64,000 nt of DNA from Oceaniovalibus sp. ACAM 378 (lineage in GTDB: Bacteria > Pseudomonadota > Alphaproteobacteria > Rhodobacterales > Rhodobacteraceae). The stretch spans positions 264,838 through 328,837 of the forward strand of contig NZ_VSJK01000005.1 of assembly GCF_008085915.1 (NCBI RefSeq), given 5' to 3'. Below are positions 18,510-27,635 of this stretch, piece after piece; the stretch's first letter is position 1; each line of letters starts with the position of its first letter. The notes beneath the pieces were generated by a model. The model ran no database searches, was not told where the DNA came from, and saw nothing but the letters and a program-made list of their open reading frames with translations. The position numbers and the translations under genes are program-made.

Positions 18510-18625
18510 TTGTCCCGCCTTATGCTGCTCTCTTGGACCACGCCGCAGTCGGTGCTCTTGACCAGAGTTGACTGTAGTGCTTTGACAATTTGACAAGCGG
18601 AACCGATCAATGTTCGGAGACACGA

Positions 18626-19612
18626 ATGTCACATCTCGTTATTCATGCCGGGCAACATAAGACGGGCACCACATCGGTGCAACACCGACTTGCCCGAAAT
18701 CGCGCCACCTTGGCGCGGCACGGCGTCATCTATCCACCGACGCCCGGCACGGCGGGGCATCACGTCATGGCAGGCACCGGATCGGGACTGCCGCAGATCT
18801 GCTTCGAAGCCGGAGGTCGGGACGAACTCTGGCAGTCCCTGCTCGACCGGCACGCCAATTCAGACGACGTGGTGCTGCTGAGCAGCGAGGATTTCAGCAT
18901 CGGTTTGCGCGACGGCTCGGATGAAAGGACCTCACTGGGCGGGTTCGTGAAGAAATTTGACCGGGTCACGGTCGTGCTGGTTCTGCGCCAGCCATTCGAA
19001 TACATACAGTCGACCTTTATCATGAAAAGCGCAGCCGCACGCGCCCTCACCTGCGCCGGTTTCTTCAAGGGAGCGTTCTCGCCGACATCCAGCATATTTT
19101 TCGGACCGGAGTTGTTGAGCGAACTGACGCGCACGCTTCCTGGCGCCGAGCTTGTATGCGCCTCTTACGAGCCGCTGGCCGCGCAGCCGGACGGAGTGCT
19201 CGACTTTGTCCTTTCGGCGACCGAAACCGAGCTGAGCAGTAAAGACCTGCCCGAGGGCAAGCAAGACTGGCGCAACCGATCCGGCCTGCCGCTGCCGACC
19301 TACATGGCGCATTGCATCGCCGACAGCCCGCATTTTGTTGACGACGCCCTGATCAACTTCGCTCAGGAGGCGCTGGAGGCGCATTACGGGCAGTTTTCCG
19401 GGACGACCTGTTACACCCGGGCCGAACTGGCAAACTATGCGCCTGCCCTGCAGAAATGGCGGGATGAACTGCGCGCGGAACTCGGCCCCGACACGCTCGT
19501 CGCGCCTTTCAAAATGCCTGATTACGAAGACTTCCTGCACCGGGAGGACCTTACCCCCGGCGCTTGGGTCGAAGTCTGCCGGGTTCTGAATCGGGTCCGG
19601 CAACTTCAGTAG
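18626..19612 (+). CDS. Sulfotransferase family protein
   Basis: A 328-residue cytoplasmic protein starting MSHLVIHAGQHKTGTTSVQ: the HKTGTT loop at residues 10-15 is the 5'-phosphosulfate-binding motif of PAPS-dependent sulfotransferases, and VLVLRQPFEYIQS is the expected 3'-phosphate-binding region, though the usual R-D-P is R-Q-P here. GGAGACACGA precedes ATG 18626; an earlier ATG at 18590 has no ribosome site. It is divergent from the acyltransferase-like gene and overlaps the end of the RgpF-like gene by 7 nt tail to tail. Likely substrate: a surface glycan. Confidence 0.78.
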   Translation: MSHLVIHAGQHKTGTTSVQHRLARNRATLARHGVIYPPTPGTAGHHVMAGTGSGLPQICFEAGGRDELWQSLLDRHANSDDVVLLSSEDFSIGLRDGSDERTSLGGFVKKFDRVTVVLVLRQPFEYIQSTFIMKSAAARALTCAGFFKGAFSPTSSIFFGPELLSELTRTLPGAELVCASYEPLAAQPDGVLDFVLSATETELSSKDLPEGKQDWRNRSGLPLPTYMAHCIADSPHFVDDALINFAQEALEAHYGQFSGTTCYTRAELANYAPALQKWRDELRAELGPDTLVAPFKMPDYEDFLHREDLTPGAWVEVCRVLNRVRQLQ

Positions 19613-21192
19613 AACGACTTCACACCGGTCGTTTCATCCGTCTGCGTATCAAGGATCATCAACTTTTGGCCGCGCCGCCAGCCCGATAAGGCGACCACCC
19701 GTTCGATTCCATGGGCGAGTGTGCCATCCAGTTGCCCGGCCTCGACATCGAAATCATCAGCCACCAGGTTCAGCTCGGCGAGGAGCTCCAGCGCCGCCAA
19801 CCGGGCGATGAACATTGACCCGGCCATGAAGTGCCCTTGCTGACGGCAGAAACGGACATCGAGCTGCAGCCGCCGGACCAGCGTGCTCACAATGCCGCCG
19901 TTGTTGTACATGTATGGAGCCAGAGGCAGGACATGGCCGGCAAGACCGACAAAGCCAACATCGGTGTGACGGCGAAGCATCTCGGTGGCAAACTCAAGGT
20001 TGTCGGGGTCGGTCAGAGGCCGTAAAAGCGCGTCGGCCCAATCGCGGCCATCCGGGCGGTGCAACGATTTCTTCGTATGCAGTTTGAGAACGCAGTCGTG
20101 ACCGTCCCTGACCAGCTTCGGGAGTTGCGCGAGGAAGGGCGCGATATCCCGCCCGCGGTTCTCGACCACGCACAACTCGTGATCAAGCCCCGAGCGCGCC
20201 ATGTCCGCGGCCACCTCGTTTTCCTGGGCCGCCATCGTGGTGACGTAAAGCTTCATCGGCAAGGCAGAGGCCGCAAGACGATCAAGGATCCGGCGCGCCA
20301 CGTCGGGATAGAAGGCGTGCAGACAGACGGCCAGAGGCTTTGGTTGGGCGCTACGCGGAAAAGCGACAAGTTTGCCCAAATCATTATGCGCCGCGGAATC
20401 CGAGTCCGTGGCGCGGGTCGGTTGCCGGGCCGGCAGCGTGCCAAGGACAACCATGTCGTTGAGCGTCGGCAGATCGCCGGAGCTTGGCGCAACCTGCGAA
20501 AACCCGTTGATCCGGGCCTCGATCAGGAAGTCGAAGAATGGCCGTTCCGCTGCCACGCCGGTCCGCTGTCGTCGCGCGTTCCACGCACCGGGATCAAACC
20601 GGCGCGAGGGCGATTGCCCCTGCGCATCTCCGAACGACGCAAAGTCCAGAATCGCCTGCCAGGCTGCGGCGCTCGAGGGTTCGTCCTGCCCCAGCAGATG
20701 GGCCGGATCGACCCATTCCGCCACCTCGGAGGCCAATCGCCCTGCACGCAACTGGGCGAACGCCTCGATCGGGTCGGCAGACAGCCAGGGGCTGAGGGCT
20801 ACATGGTAATCAGCGATGATGGCGAGTGTTTGCCGCGTCGAAGCCAGTTCCGGCCGCAGGTCGGGCCGCATCCGTTCCACATAGCCGAAATCGATCAGCG
20901 GATGTGGCCAGCGCCGCGCCCTTGGGCCTGCAACGGCGAAATCCATCAATTGCTCTACCGGATCGGCGATACGGTAAAGCCGGGCGTAATGCTCTGTATC
21001 GACAAACGGAAAAAGCGCCGTCCGACCTTCCGCAGAAACGTCCGCGTAAAGATCGACGAATTCTTCCGGATAGCAAATCTCCGCCCCGGTATGTTCTCTG
21101 GCCGCCTCCTGGCAGATCAGGTTCCGATGGAGCGCCACATCGAGCATAGCAAAAAGCACCTTCAGATCGCCGCAAGCGTCGTTGGTTTTCAT
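19606..21192 (-). CDS. RgpF family polysaccharide biosynthesis protein
   Basis: A 528-residue protein whose C-terminal half matches the rhamnan/rhamnose-glucan synthesis protein F family: AVCLHAFYPDVARRIL, VVENRGRDIAPFL, DCVLKLHTKKSLHRPDG, MYNNGGIVSTLVRRL and GHFMAGSMFIARLAAL. The N-terminal half holds loosely repeated YxxxxPDLRPE-type segments related to the NPDV repeats of the neighbour. The family is involved in building sugar chains of cell-surface polysaccharides. It is followed by two small genes upstream in the same transcript, with 4-nt and 8-nt overlaps. Confidence 0.82.
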   Translation of the reverse strand: MKTNDACGDLKVLFAMLDVALHRNLICQEAAREHTGAEICYPEEFVDLYADVSAEGRTALFPFVDTEHYARLYRIADPVEQLMDFAVAGPRARRWPHPLIDFGYVERMRPDLRPELASTRQTLAIIADYHVALSPWLSADPIEAFAQLRAGRLASEVAEWVDPAHLLGQDEPSSAAAWQAILDFASFGDAQGQSPSRRFDPGAWNARRQRTGVAAERPFFDFLIEARINGFSQVAPSSGDLPTLNDMVVLGTLPARQPTRATDSDSAAHNDLGKLVAFPRSAQPKPLAVCLHAFYPDVARRILDRLAASALPMKLYVTTMAAQENEVAADMARSGLDHELCVVENRGRDIAPFLAQLPKLVRDGHDCVLKLHTKKSLHRPDGRDWADALLRPLTDPDNLEFATEMLRRHTDVGFVGLAGHVLPLAPYMYNNGGIVSTLVRRLQLDVRFCRQQGHFMAGSMFIARLAALELLAELNLVADDFDVEAGQLDGTLAHGIERVVALSGWRRGQKLMILDTQTDETTGVKSFY

Positions 21193-21698
21193 TTTTCCGG
21201 TTCCGTCGTCGGCTGTTGCGGTGCGATGTCGATCGGCACCCTGTCCGGCACCGTCCCGCTCAGCACTTGACGCCAGCGGGCCATGGTCGCCACCGCGGCA
21301 GCATTCGGCGCACGGCCCTGACGCCGGCCCTCGGCGCGGTAATGGTCCAGGCCCGACTGATACCGGCGCTCGGCCACGGCCAGGCGGGCCTCAGGATAGG
21401 TTTCGAGATACCAATACTCGTCAAAGTTGCGCGTCACCGCAACCAATCCGGCAAAATAACCGGTCCCGGCAAAATGCGCAGCGATCGAGTCCGCCGGCCC
21501 CCAGTCGACCTCGGCCTTGAGATCGTAGTCGCGCAGATAGGCACGTTCGTCGATCGCAACATCAGAGAGGATCATCTCCAGCACGCCGCGCAGGAATGCG
21601 CCGTCCACTTCCAGCCGTTCGACGGTTTCGAGCCGCTCTCCGTCCTTCAGACCGAGACGTCGCTCCAGCCTCTCGAGATCGGGATAGACATCATACAT
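21189..21698 (-). CDS. Small glycan-locus protein with one NPDV/HY/GR-like repeat
   Basis: A 169-residue protein with no clear enzyme motif. Its centre (DEYWYLETYPEARLAVAERRYQSGLDHYRAEGRRQGRAPN in pieces) is one unit of the repeat found many times in the acyltransferase-like protein, here with YPEA instead of NPDV. The start overlaps the stop of the preceding gene by 8 nt and the stop overlaps the RgpF-like start by 4 nt, so the three are made together. It may dock onto the same partner or glycan as the larger repeat proteins. Function unknown. Confidence 0.6.
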   Translation of the reverse strand: MYDVYPDLERLERRLGLKDGERLETVERLEVDGAFLRGVLEMILSDVAIDERAYLRDYDLKAEVDWGPADSIAAHFAGTGYFAGLVAVTRNFDEYWYLETYPEARLAVAERRYQSGLDHYRAEGRRQGRAPNAAAVATMARWRQVLSGTVPDRVPIDIAPQQPTTEPEK

Positions 21699-22089
21699 GG
21701 CAGACAGATTCCAGCGAGATCAGCAGCAGGCCGAGGCGACGATTGTCGGGCCCCGGCGCGCGCAGGGACCGCGAACTTCGGATCGAGACGGTAAAGCCGT
21801 CCGCGGCCGCCCGGTCGACGGGCAGCGGCAGCAATATATTCTCGAAACTGTTCTCGGGCGAGATAAAGACATGGCTGGCCAGCCGCGTCGTTCCGGCCCT
21901 CACAACCACCTCCTGGGTCGGTCCGATCAGGGGCATCGTGGCGGGGCGGAACAGTTCCAGCCGCAGATGCGTGGCCGCATCGTCGATACGGGTACAACGC
22001 AGCTTGATGAAGGGGCTGATCCAGCCGTCGGAATACCAGATTCCCGAAAGAACGGTGGGTGCCGGATCCGGCTCGGTCACATCATCCAT
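21691..22089 (-). CDS. Hypothetical protein, predicted beta-rich, glycan locus
   Basis: A 132-residue protein with alternating hydrophobic strands (GIWYSDGWISPFIKLRC, HLRLELFRPA, ASHVFISPENSFENILLPLP) that suggest a beta-sandwich, possibly a small carbohydrate- or partner-binding domain. I start it at ATG 22089 after AAGG; a longer frame begins at 22149. I recognise no family. It leads the short operon with the repeat protein and the RgpF-like protein. Confidence 0.5.
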   Translation of the reverse strand: MDDVTEPDPAPTVLSGIWYSDGWISPFIKLRCTRIDDAATHLRLELFRPATMPLIGPTQEVVVRAGTTRLASHVFISPENSFENILLPLPVDRAAADGFTVSIRSSRSLRAPGPDNRRLGLLLISLESVCHV

Positions 22090-22219
22090 AGTCCGTTGCC
22101 TTGCATGGGACACTGCTCGCCAATCGGGCAAGATCGCTTCGGCGAACACCGGGATATCTCGTCAGGTCGCTCTGTTCGAGGGTGTAGCGTGTCAGGCTTG
22201 GAGATAAAAAGTCAAAAGC

Positions 22220-23392
22220 CTAACTTGTCAAGCTGCGCGCCTTCAGATGGGCCTTCATCTGCTCCAGAGTCTGTGTCATGGCCTCCGCCTGTGCCTTGCC
22301 CCTCGCGTCCAGCCTCGCAAGAATGGCGAGGTGACGTTCCGCCACCGGCAACTGCTGCGCCACCTCGTCCATGTCATCGGTCAAGATGGCACGGCTGGCG
22401 GTCAGCAGCGCGATCTGCACCTGGGCGGCGATCAGGTGAAACGCGTTCTCGTCAAGCAGTTTACCTACCAATCTACCGGTGGCCGCGAACCACTCCTCGT
22501 CGATCAGAAAAGGGCCGGCGCCCTCAGTTGGATCGCGATAGGCGATCCGCAGCTTTTCAGCCTCGGGCAGCCGCGCATTGACCGCCTCGATCTCCGCAGC
22601 GTTCCGCTCAATGTACTGCCGTTGCCAGTCGAGGGATTGCACGTGATAGCCGACGGCAGGGACCGGGACCGACGTCTTGAGACCCAGCTTCATGCGCGTC
22701 GCGGACTGGCTTCCCTCCGGGCTCATGGCCTTGAGGAAAGCGAATTCCGGCGCGCGAAGCGAACGGTTAGACATACGGCCCCCGGCGTCGGCCAGGACGT
22801 CCTCGCCAACGCCGAGGATGTCGGTCAGGAGCTGCTTGAGCACGGTCGACCATCGGCTGTAATTATACGCCTCGATGCTGAAACCCGGCAGGTCCAGCCC
22901 CTCTTCCAGATAGAATCTGATCTGGGCAAAACGGCCTTGCGGCCCCGTTCCGGCAAAGTGCCTTTCCACGCTGCCATCTGACCGACCGACGTTTTGCGCC
23001 GCCCTGGAAACGGCGAAATCAATCGGGTCGCGGACCATCATCACCGTCCGGACCCGCGTAATGGCATTCACCGAGCAGAACCTCTGAAGCTGTCGGAACA
23101 TCGGGTGATCCGGCTCGGTCAGGGGCTCGAAGAAATGCTCCGAATGCAGGACGATCCGCGGCGCCTCGGGCGCGATCGGCATATCGCCCTGCCGGGACAG
23201 AATATCGTGGTTGCCCCGCACATCCTGGGCTTGCTCACGCGGGTCCTGAGGTTCCCCAGGCCGCGCGGGAGGAAGCGGATAGTGGATCCCCCGGGCGGCC
23301 AGTCGATCGGCGTTATGGGCCAGCAGACCCTGCGCATAGGTCGTCCCGGTCTTGCCATGCCCGACAAACAATATGAGTTCTCGGTTCTGCAT
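22220..23392 (-). CDS. Sulfotransferase family protein
   Basis: A 390-residue protein opening with ELILFVGHGKTGTTYAQGLL, where GKTGTT is the PAPS 5'-phosphosulfate loop; VMMVRDPIDFAVSR around residue 120 is the 3'-phosphate-binding motif. The C-terminal 50 residues are helical and charged (possible coiled coil). This is the second sulfotransferase of the region, with both canonical PAPS sites intact, in contrast to the first where R-D-P is altered. Divergent from the methyltransferase gene. Confidence 0.8.
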   Translation of the reverse strand: MQNRELILFVGHGKTGTTYAQGLLAHNADRLAARGIHYPLPPARPGEPQDPREQAQDVRGNHDILSRQGDMPIAPEAPRIVLHSEHFFEPLTEPDHPMFRQLQRFCSVNAITRVRTVMMVRDPIDFAVSRAAQNVGRSDGSVERHFAGTGPQGRFAQIRFYLEEGLDLPGFSIEAYNYSRWSTVLKQLLTDILGVGEDVLADAGGRMSNRSLRAPEFAFLKAMSPEGSQSATRMKLGLKTSVPVPAVGYHVQSLDWQRQYIERNAAEIEAVNARLPEAEKLRIAYRDPTEGAGPFLIDEEWFAATGRLVGKLLDENAFHLIAAQVQIALLTASRAILTDDMDEVAQQLPVAERHLAILARLDARGKAQAEAMTQTLEQMKAHLKARSLTS

Positions 23393-23481
23393 TTCGGTTC
23401 TCCGCTACTGCCATTTTGGTTCGGGTTGTGGCAGGTTCGCCATGACTCTTCCATGGTTTACTTTCGCGAATCGGGCCCCGC

Positions 23482-24111
23482 ATGCATCAGAACGAAAAGC
23501 TCGCCATCCTACGCCGGGACAGATCCGAATGGGATGCGCGATGGGCGCGCCCCGGGATGGAGGCCTTCTGGCTGGATCGCGAACTGCCACCGGAGGTCGA
23601 GTCGATGCTCGACGATGGTTGGCTGCTGCCCGGAGAGACCGTGCTGGATGTCGGATGCGGCGATGGCCGCACTGCAGGCGCACTAGTGCGCCGTGGTTTC
23701 AAAGTCACCGGGATCGACAGTTCACATTCCGCGATCCGGCGCGGACAACGCGCCTTTCACGACAGCGAGGAGGCCCCGGTCTTGCGAGTCTTTGACATCT
23801 GCAGCAGCAGCGGCCGGCTCGGACGATTTGACACGATACTGGATCGCGGTTGCCTGCATTGCATTCCCGAAGCCATCCTGCCTGACTATTTCGCGGGCGC
23901 AGCGCGCCAACTCAAGCCCGGCGGACAGCTTTGCGTTTTGTACAAGACATCATCCGCCGCAGCCGAAGAAACGGCGGACCTTGTCGAACTGCTCTCCCGC
24001 GCCTCCGCCGGCCCGTTCGAATGCGAATACGTGATCTCTACAGAAATTACTGGACAGTCGAGCGCGGTTCCCGCCGTCTGCATGCGAATGCGCCAAACCG
24101 AAACCCACTGA
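23482..24111 (+). CDS. Class I SAM-dependent methyltransferase
   Basis: A 209-residue Rossmann methyltransferase. Motif I VLDVGCGDGRTAG follows a helical N-terminus (RSEWDARWARPGMEAFWLD) typical of the thiopurine-methyltransferase-like group; ILDRGCLHCIPE and LKPGGQLCVLY are the later motifs. Small molecules or sugars are typical substrates. Its position at the end of the glycan/pyrrole region makes methylation of that product possible, but nothing in the sequence proves it. The ribosome site before ATG 23482 is weak. Confidence 0.72.
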   Translation: MHQNEKLAILRRDRSEWDARWARPGMEAFWLDRELPPEVESMLDDGWLLPGETVLDVGCGDGRTAGALVRRGFKVTGIDSSHSAIRRGQRAFHDSEEAPVLRVFDICSSSGRLGRFDTILDRGCLHCIPEAILPDYFAGAARQLKPGGQLCVLYKTSSAAAEETADLVELLSRASAGPFECEYVISTEITGQSSAVPAVCMRMRQTETH

Positions 24112-24378
24112 CCCGGCGAGGGCGCCGGACGGCGCGGTCGGTTGTCCCGCCTGCACCCGCCAGATGGCATGGTCCCGGCGACCGGCCTGGCAAAGCCGTA
24201 CCGACCGCGCGCGTCCCGTTCGGATGGCGCGCGGACCAGATAACAGATCAGGAGAATGTCACAGTCGGCATCCCGATCACCTCGGGGTCGAGAGATGCTG
24301 ACCAGCCAAGACGTCCCGGCTCCAGCGCGATACCGTGATGGCCAAGGGATGAATGAAAGCAGCAGGTTATATGGCAAG

Positions 24379-24468
24379 TGGCGGACAGACAGGGATTCGA
24401 ACCCTGGAGACGGTCACCCGCCTACACACTTTCCAGGCGTGCGCCTTCGACCACTCGGCCACCTGTCC
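24379..24468 (-). tRNA. tRNA-Ser (anticodon GGA), CCA encoded
   Basis: Read on the minus strand the gene begins GGACAGGTGGCCGAGTGG and ends with the T arm GGTTCGAATCC and CTGTCCG-CCA. The 7-bp acceptor stem pairs with one G-U. The anticodon loop CTGGAAA gives GGA, and the long variable arm (GGCGGGTGACCGTC region) is typical of a type II serine tRNA. Length is 90 nt including the encoded CCA. It sits 267 nt beyond the methyltransferase gene at the edge of the accessory glycan region. Confidence 0.96.
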
Positions 24469-24515
24469 GTGGGGCGTGAGTTAGCCAAAAGCGAGCGGCG
24501 ATGCAAGGGTGTGTT

Positions 24516-25232
24516 TCAGACCGTGTGAATATAGACGCGGCGGTTCTGTGCGCCCTTCTTTTCAATCTTGCCCAGACGCAGGCGGCCGATCTCGCCGGTG
24601 TGGCGCACATGGGTGCCGCCGCAGGGTTGCAGATCAATCTGATTTGCCCCGCTGCCGATCATGACCAGCCGGATTTTTCCGGTGCCCATGGGCGGCGCCA
24701 CTGACATTGTCTTGACCAGACCGGGGTTGGCACGCAGCTCGTCGTCGGAGATCCACGACTCGGTCACCTCAAGGTTTCGCGCCACCAGATCGTTCAGAGC
24801 GACCTCGATCGCAGTTTTGTCCTCGGGCGATTCGGGCATGTCGAAATCCAGCCGCCCCTTGTCGGCCGAGACCGACCCGCCAGTCACCGGCAGCGGGATC
24901 ACCACCGACAGAAGATGCAGCGCGGTGTGGATCCGCATGTGCCGCAGCCGCCTGCCCCAGTCGAGCCGCAAGATCACCTCGACGCCCACGGGGGGCAATG
25001 GTCCGGGCGCAGCGGGCACGGCGATCAACGCGCCCTCGGTGCCCTTGATGCAGGTGGCGATCTCTATCTGCCCGCCCGGCCAGTCGATCCACCCGCTGTC
25101 CCCTGGCTGCCCGCCGCCCGTGGGGTAAAACAACGTGCGGTCCAGAACGATTCCGCCCTCGTCGGTCAGGGCGAACACTCTGGCGGTCGCTTCTGTCAGA
25201 TAGGCGTCGTCGCGGAACAGCGGTTGAGTCAT
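24516..25232 (-). CDS. Alanyl-tRNA editing protein (AlaX type)
   Basis: A 238-residue trans-editing enzyme related to the editing domain of alanyl-tRNA synthetase. It hydrolyses mischarged Ser- or Gly-tRNA(Ala) in the cytoplasm. Zinc-site motifs are visible: HIRIHTALHLL (HxxxH) and CGGTHVRHTGEIG (CxxxH). The N-terminal domain (VLDRTLFYPTGGGQPGDSG) is also present, making it the longer AlaX form. Its start overlaps the MscS gene stop by 4 nt. Confidence 0.88.
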   Translation of the reverse strand: MTQPLFRDDAYLTEATARVFALTDEGGIVLDRTLFYPTGGGQPGDSGWIDWPGGQIEIATCIKGTEGALIAVPAAPGPLPPVGVEVILRLDWGRRLRHMRIHTALHLLSVVIPLPVTGGSVSADKGRLDFDMPESPEDKTAIEVALNDLVARNLEVTESWISDDELRANPGLVKTMSVAPPMGTGKIRLVMIGSGANQIDLQPCGGTHVRHTGEIGRLRLGKIEKKGAQNRRVYIHTV

Positions 25233-27619
25233 GATAATTGCTCCTCGGGGGCATTGGTGTCGGTGGTCGGATACGAAGGCCCGGTGGCGGGCAAAGCATC
25301 GGGATTGCGCAATCGGATCACGCGTTGGGCCACCGGAATTTCAAAACCCTCCGCTGCGAACCTTGCGGCAATTTCGTGGTTCATGTCGGATTTGACCGTC
25401 ATCACAAAATTCACATCCCGAAGAATTGCTCGGATCTCGAAATTCATCGAATCCGGTCCGAACCCCTGAAACAGGACAACGGGCGGCGGGATCAGCACGA
25501 CCAGAGGATGCGCCTCGGCGATGGATTGCAACACCGTTTCGACCCTGCGCGTGTCGGTGCCATGGGCGACGCCGACGGGCACGATGACCCGCCCCGTCAG
25601 GTTGCCGCGGGTCCAGTTGGTGACGGTGCCGCTGACGAAATCAGCGTTCGGCACGATCACGTCGGTCCTGTCGAAGGTCTCGATCCGGGTTGCGCGGACC
25701 GAGATCGCCTTGACGAAGCCCATCTGACCGCCGACCTCGATCCAGTCGCCCTCGGAAATCGGACGCTCGATCAGAAGGATGATGCCCGCTACAAAGTTCG
25801 ACACGATGTTCTGCAAACCAAAGCCGATACCAACAGAAAGCGCACCAGCAACGATGGCCAGCGATGACAGGTCGATCCCCGCAGTGGTAATGGCAAACAC
25901 GATTGCCAGAAAAACCCCAAGATATCCGAGCCCCGCAAGGATCGCATTGCGCCCGCCGGTGTCGATGCGTGTGCGCGGCAGAACGGCCGAGCGAAGCAAG
26001 CCCTGCGCCAGCCGGGTTAACCCGAAACCGATGGCAAAGATCACCAGGAATGTTACAAAATCCGACGGCGAAAGATGCATCTCGCCGATGGAAAACCCTT
26101 CGCGGAAACGGGTCCAGAGTTCCGAAAGATCGGTGGTCCGTGCCCCCCAGATCAGCGCGAACAATGGCAGCGCCGCCAGTGAAAGCGCAAAGATGATCAA
26201 CACCGGCACCAAAGCGTCGCCGGCCTGTTCATCGCTCTGTCCGGTCAACAGGGAATAGCCATCGCGCACAACGATCCACAGCACCGCCAGAGTGGTGACC
26301 AGAGCCAAACTAAGTGCAGTGGGAAACAGCAGGCCCTTGGCGGCCACGTGATATCCCGCCACCGCCAGCAGCGGCCCGATCAACCCCAGCCCCATGACGA
26401 TCCGCCCGATCAGGTGTATCAGCCAGTTGAAATAGCCAGCATCGAATCCGTCTTCGTCGCGCATGTCGCGCGGGATTTTATATCCCGTCAGGATCATCCC
26501 GAGGCGCCACAGGATCAGTCCGGCCGTTACAAGGATCGGAAAATCCAGCACGACGACGGTCGCGGGATCGTATCGGTCGAAATTCGCCAGCCGCGTCAGT
26601 AGCGCGTTCAGGCTGAGGCATACGCCCAGACCCAGAAACATCAGCCGCCCGTTGCGGCGAAAACCGGCGGACAGGATCAGTGGTGCGGCAATGCTGTCGC
26701 GGCGCGGAAATGTCCGCGCGCCCAGCCACAGCGCACCAAAGAACAGTGCGCCGATCCACGGCAGAAGCTCCGCAATGATCCGGCCGCGCAGGCCCAGAGA
26801 TCCGCTGGCAAAGGCCGCTTCGCGCAGTGCGACCATGCCAAGGACAGGCACAACAATCTGCATCAACGACACGACAAACGCAAAGGCCGGATGGCCGAAC
26901 CTGCGGCCACCGCGCCGTTCATACAGATACAGCGTCAGTCGCTCCATCCACGCCCGCCCGCGCACCACAAGTGCAACGGCGACAAACAGAAAGAACAGCA
27001 TCCAGGGCAGGTTTTCCAGCGGCTCGGGCCGGGAATCAGTGCGGCGCAAACCGGCAGAGATTTCGTTCTTCAGCTGGACAAGGCTCTGATTCAGTTCCCC
27101 AAGCGCCGGCCCCCAGAACGCCGGGTTCAATGGCCAGGGCCCCCGGGTCATCCATTCGTCGGTTCGGCGCAGACGCATGGTCGAGTCGATCTCGCGGATC
27201 AGACCGTCGGCGCGGTTATAGGCCGCTTCGGCCTCGCGCCGGGGGACAGTGATGCGCGCCAACTGCTCCATGAGTTCGGCGCGACGGATGGCGATCTCTT
27301 CGGGTTCGGCCGGCTCGCCCTCGGCGGGCAATGGGCCCAACCCGTCGATCTGCGCCTGAAGCGTGTCGATACGCGTCTTGTTGGCACCCTGCGCCGACAG
27401 AAACCGTTCGCGGAAGGTCGCGATTTCCGCACGCAGCTGATCCATCGCACGATCCGACGCCCGCCCGGTTTCAAGCGTCTCCTCGGCCCGCTCGGCCAAA
27501 GCGCCCCAAGCCGCGACATCCTGTGCCACGGCCTCCCCCGGCCCGGCCAGAAGCGCCAGACACAACAGAACTGTGCGCAACAAGGCGCTGAGGATGGCGG
27601 GCCGCTTCATCCGTGCCAT
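25229..27619 (-). CDS. MscS family mechanosensitive channel with DUF3772-like periplasmic domain
   Basis: A 796-residue inner-membrane protein. A signal-like N-terminus (SALLRTVLLCLALLAGPGEAVAQ) leads into a helical, coiled-coil periplasmic region up to about residue 190. About ten membrane helices follow, then the MscS pore helix and beta domain (GALSVGIGFGLQNIVSNFVAG; ISEGDWIEVGGQMGFVKAISVRATRIETFDRTDVIVPNADF in pieces). Releases solutes under osmotic downshift. Start ATG 27619 was chosen because signal sequence begins there; a longer frame upstream overlaps cysK out of phase. Confidence 0.88.
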   Translation of the reverse strand: MARMKRPAILSALLRTVLLCLALLAGPGEAVAQDVAAWGALAERAEETLETGRASDRAMDQLRAEIATFRERFLSAQGANKTRIDTLQAQIDGLGPLPAEGEPAEPEEIAIRRAELMEQLARITVPRREAEAAYNRADGLIREIDSTMRLRRTDEWMTRGPWPLNPAFWGPALGELNQSLVQLKNEISAGLRRTDSRPEPLENLPWMLFFLFVAVALVVRGRAWMERLTLYLYERRGGRRFGHPAFAFVVSLMQIVVPVLGMVALREAAFASGSLGLRGRIIAELLPWIGALFFGALWLGARTFPRRDSIAAPLILSAGFRRNGRLMFLGLGVCLSLNALLTRLANFDRYDPATVVVLDFPILVTAGLILWRLGMILTGYKIPRDMRDEDGFDAGYFNWLIHLIGRIVMGLGLIGPLLAVAGYHVAAKGLLFPTALSLALVTTLAVLWIVVRDGYSLLTGQSDEQAGDALVPVLIIFALSLAALPLFALIWGARTTDLSELWTRFREGFSIGEMHLSPSDFVTFLVIFAIGFGLTRLAQGLLRSAVLPRTRIDTGGRNAILAGLGYLGVFLAIVFAITTAGIDLSSLAIVAGALSVGIGFGLQNIVSNFVAGIILLIERPISEGDWIEVGGQMGFVKAISVRATRIETFDRTDVIVPNADFVSGTVTNWTRGNLTGRVIVPVGVAHGTDTRRVETVLQSIAEAHPLVVLIPPPVVLFQGFGPDSMNFEIRAILRDVNFVMTVKSDMNHEIAARFAAEGFEIPVAQRVIRLRNPDALPATGPSYPTTDTNAPEEQLS

Positions 27620-27635
27620 GACGACCCCGCGTTCA

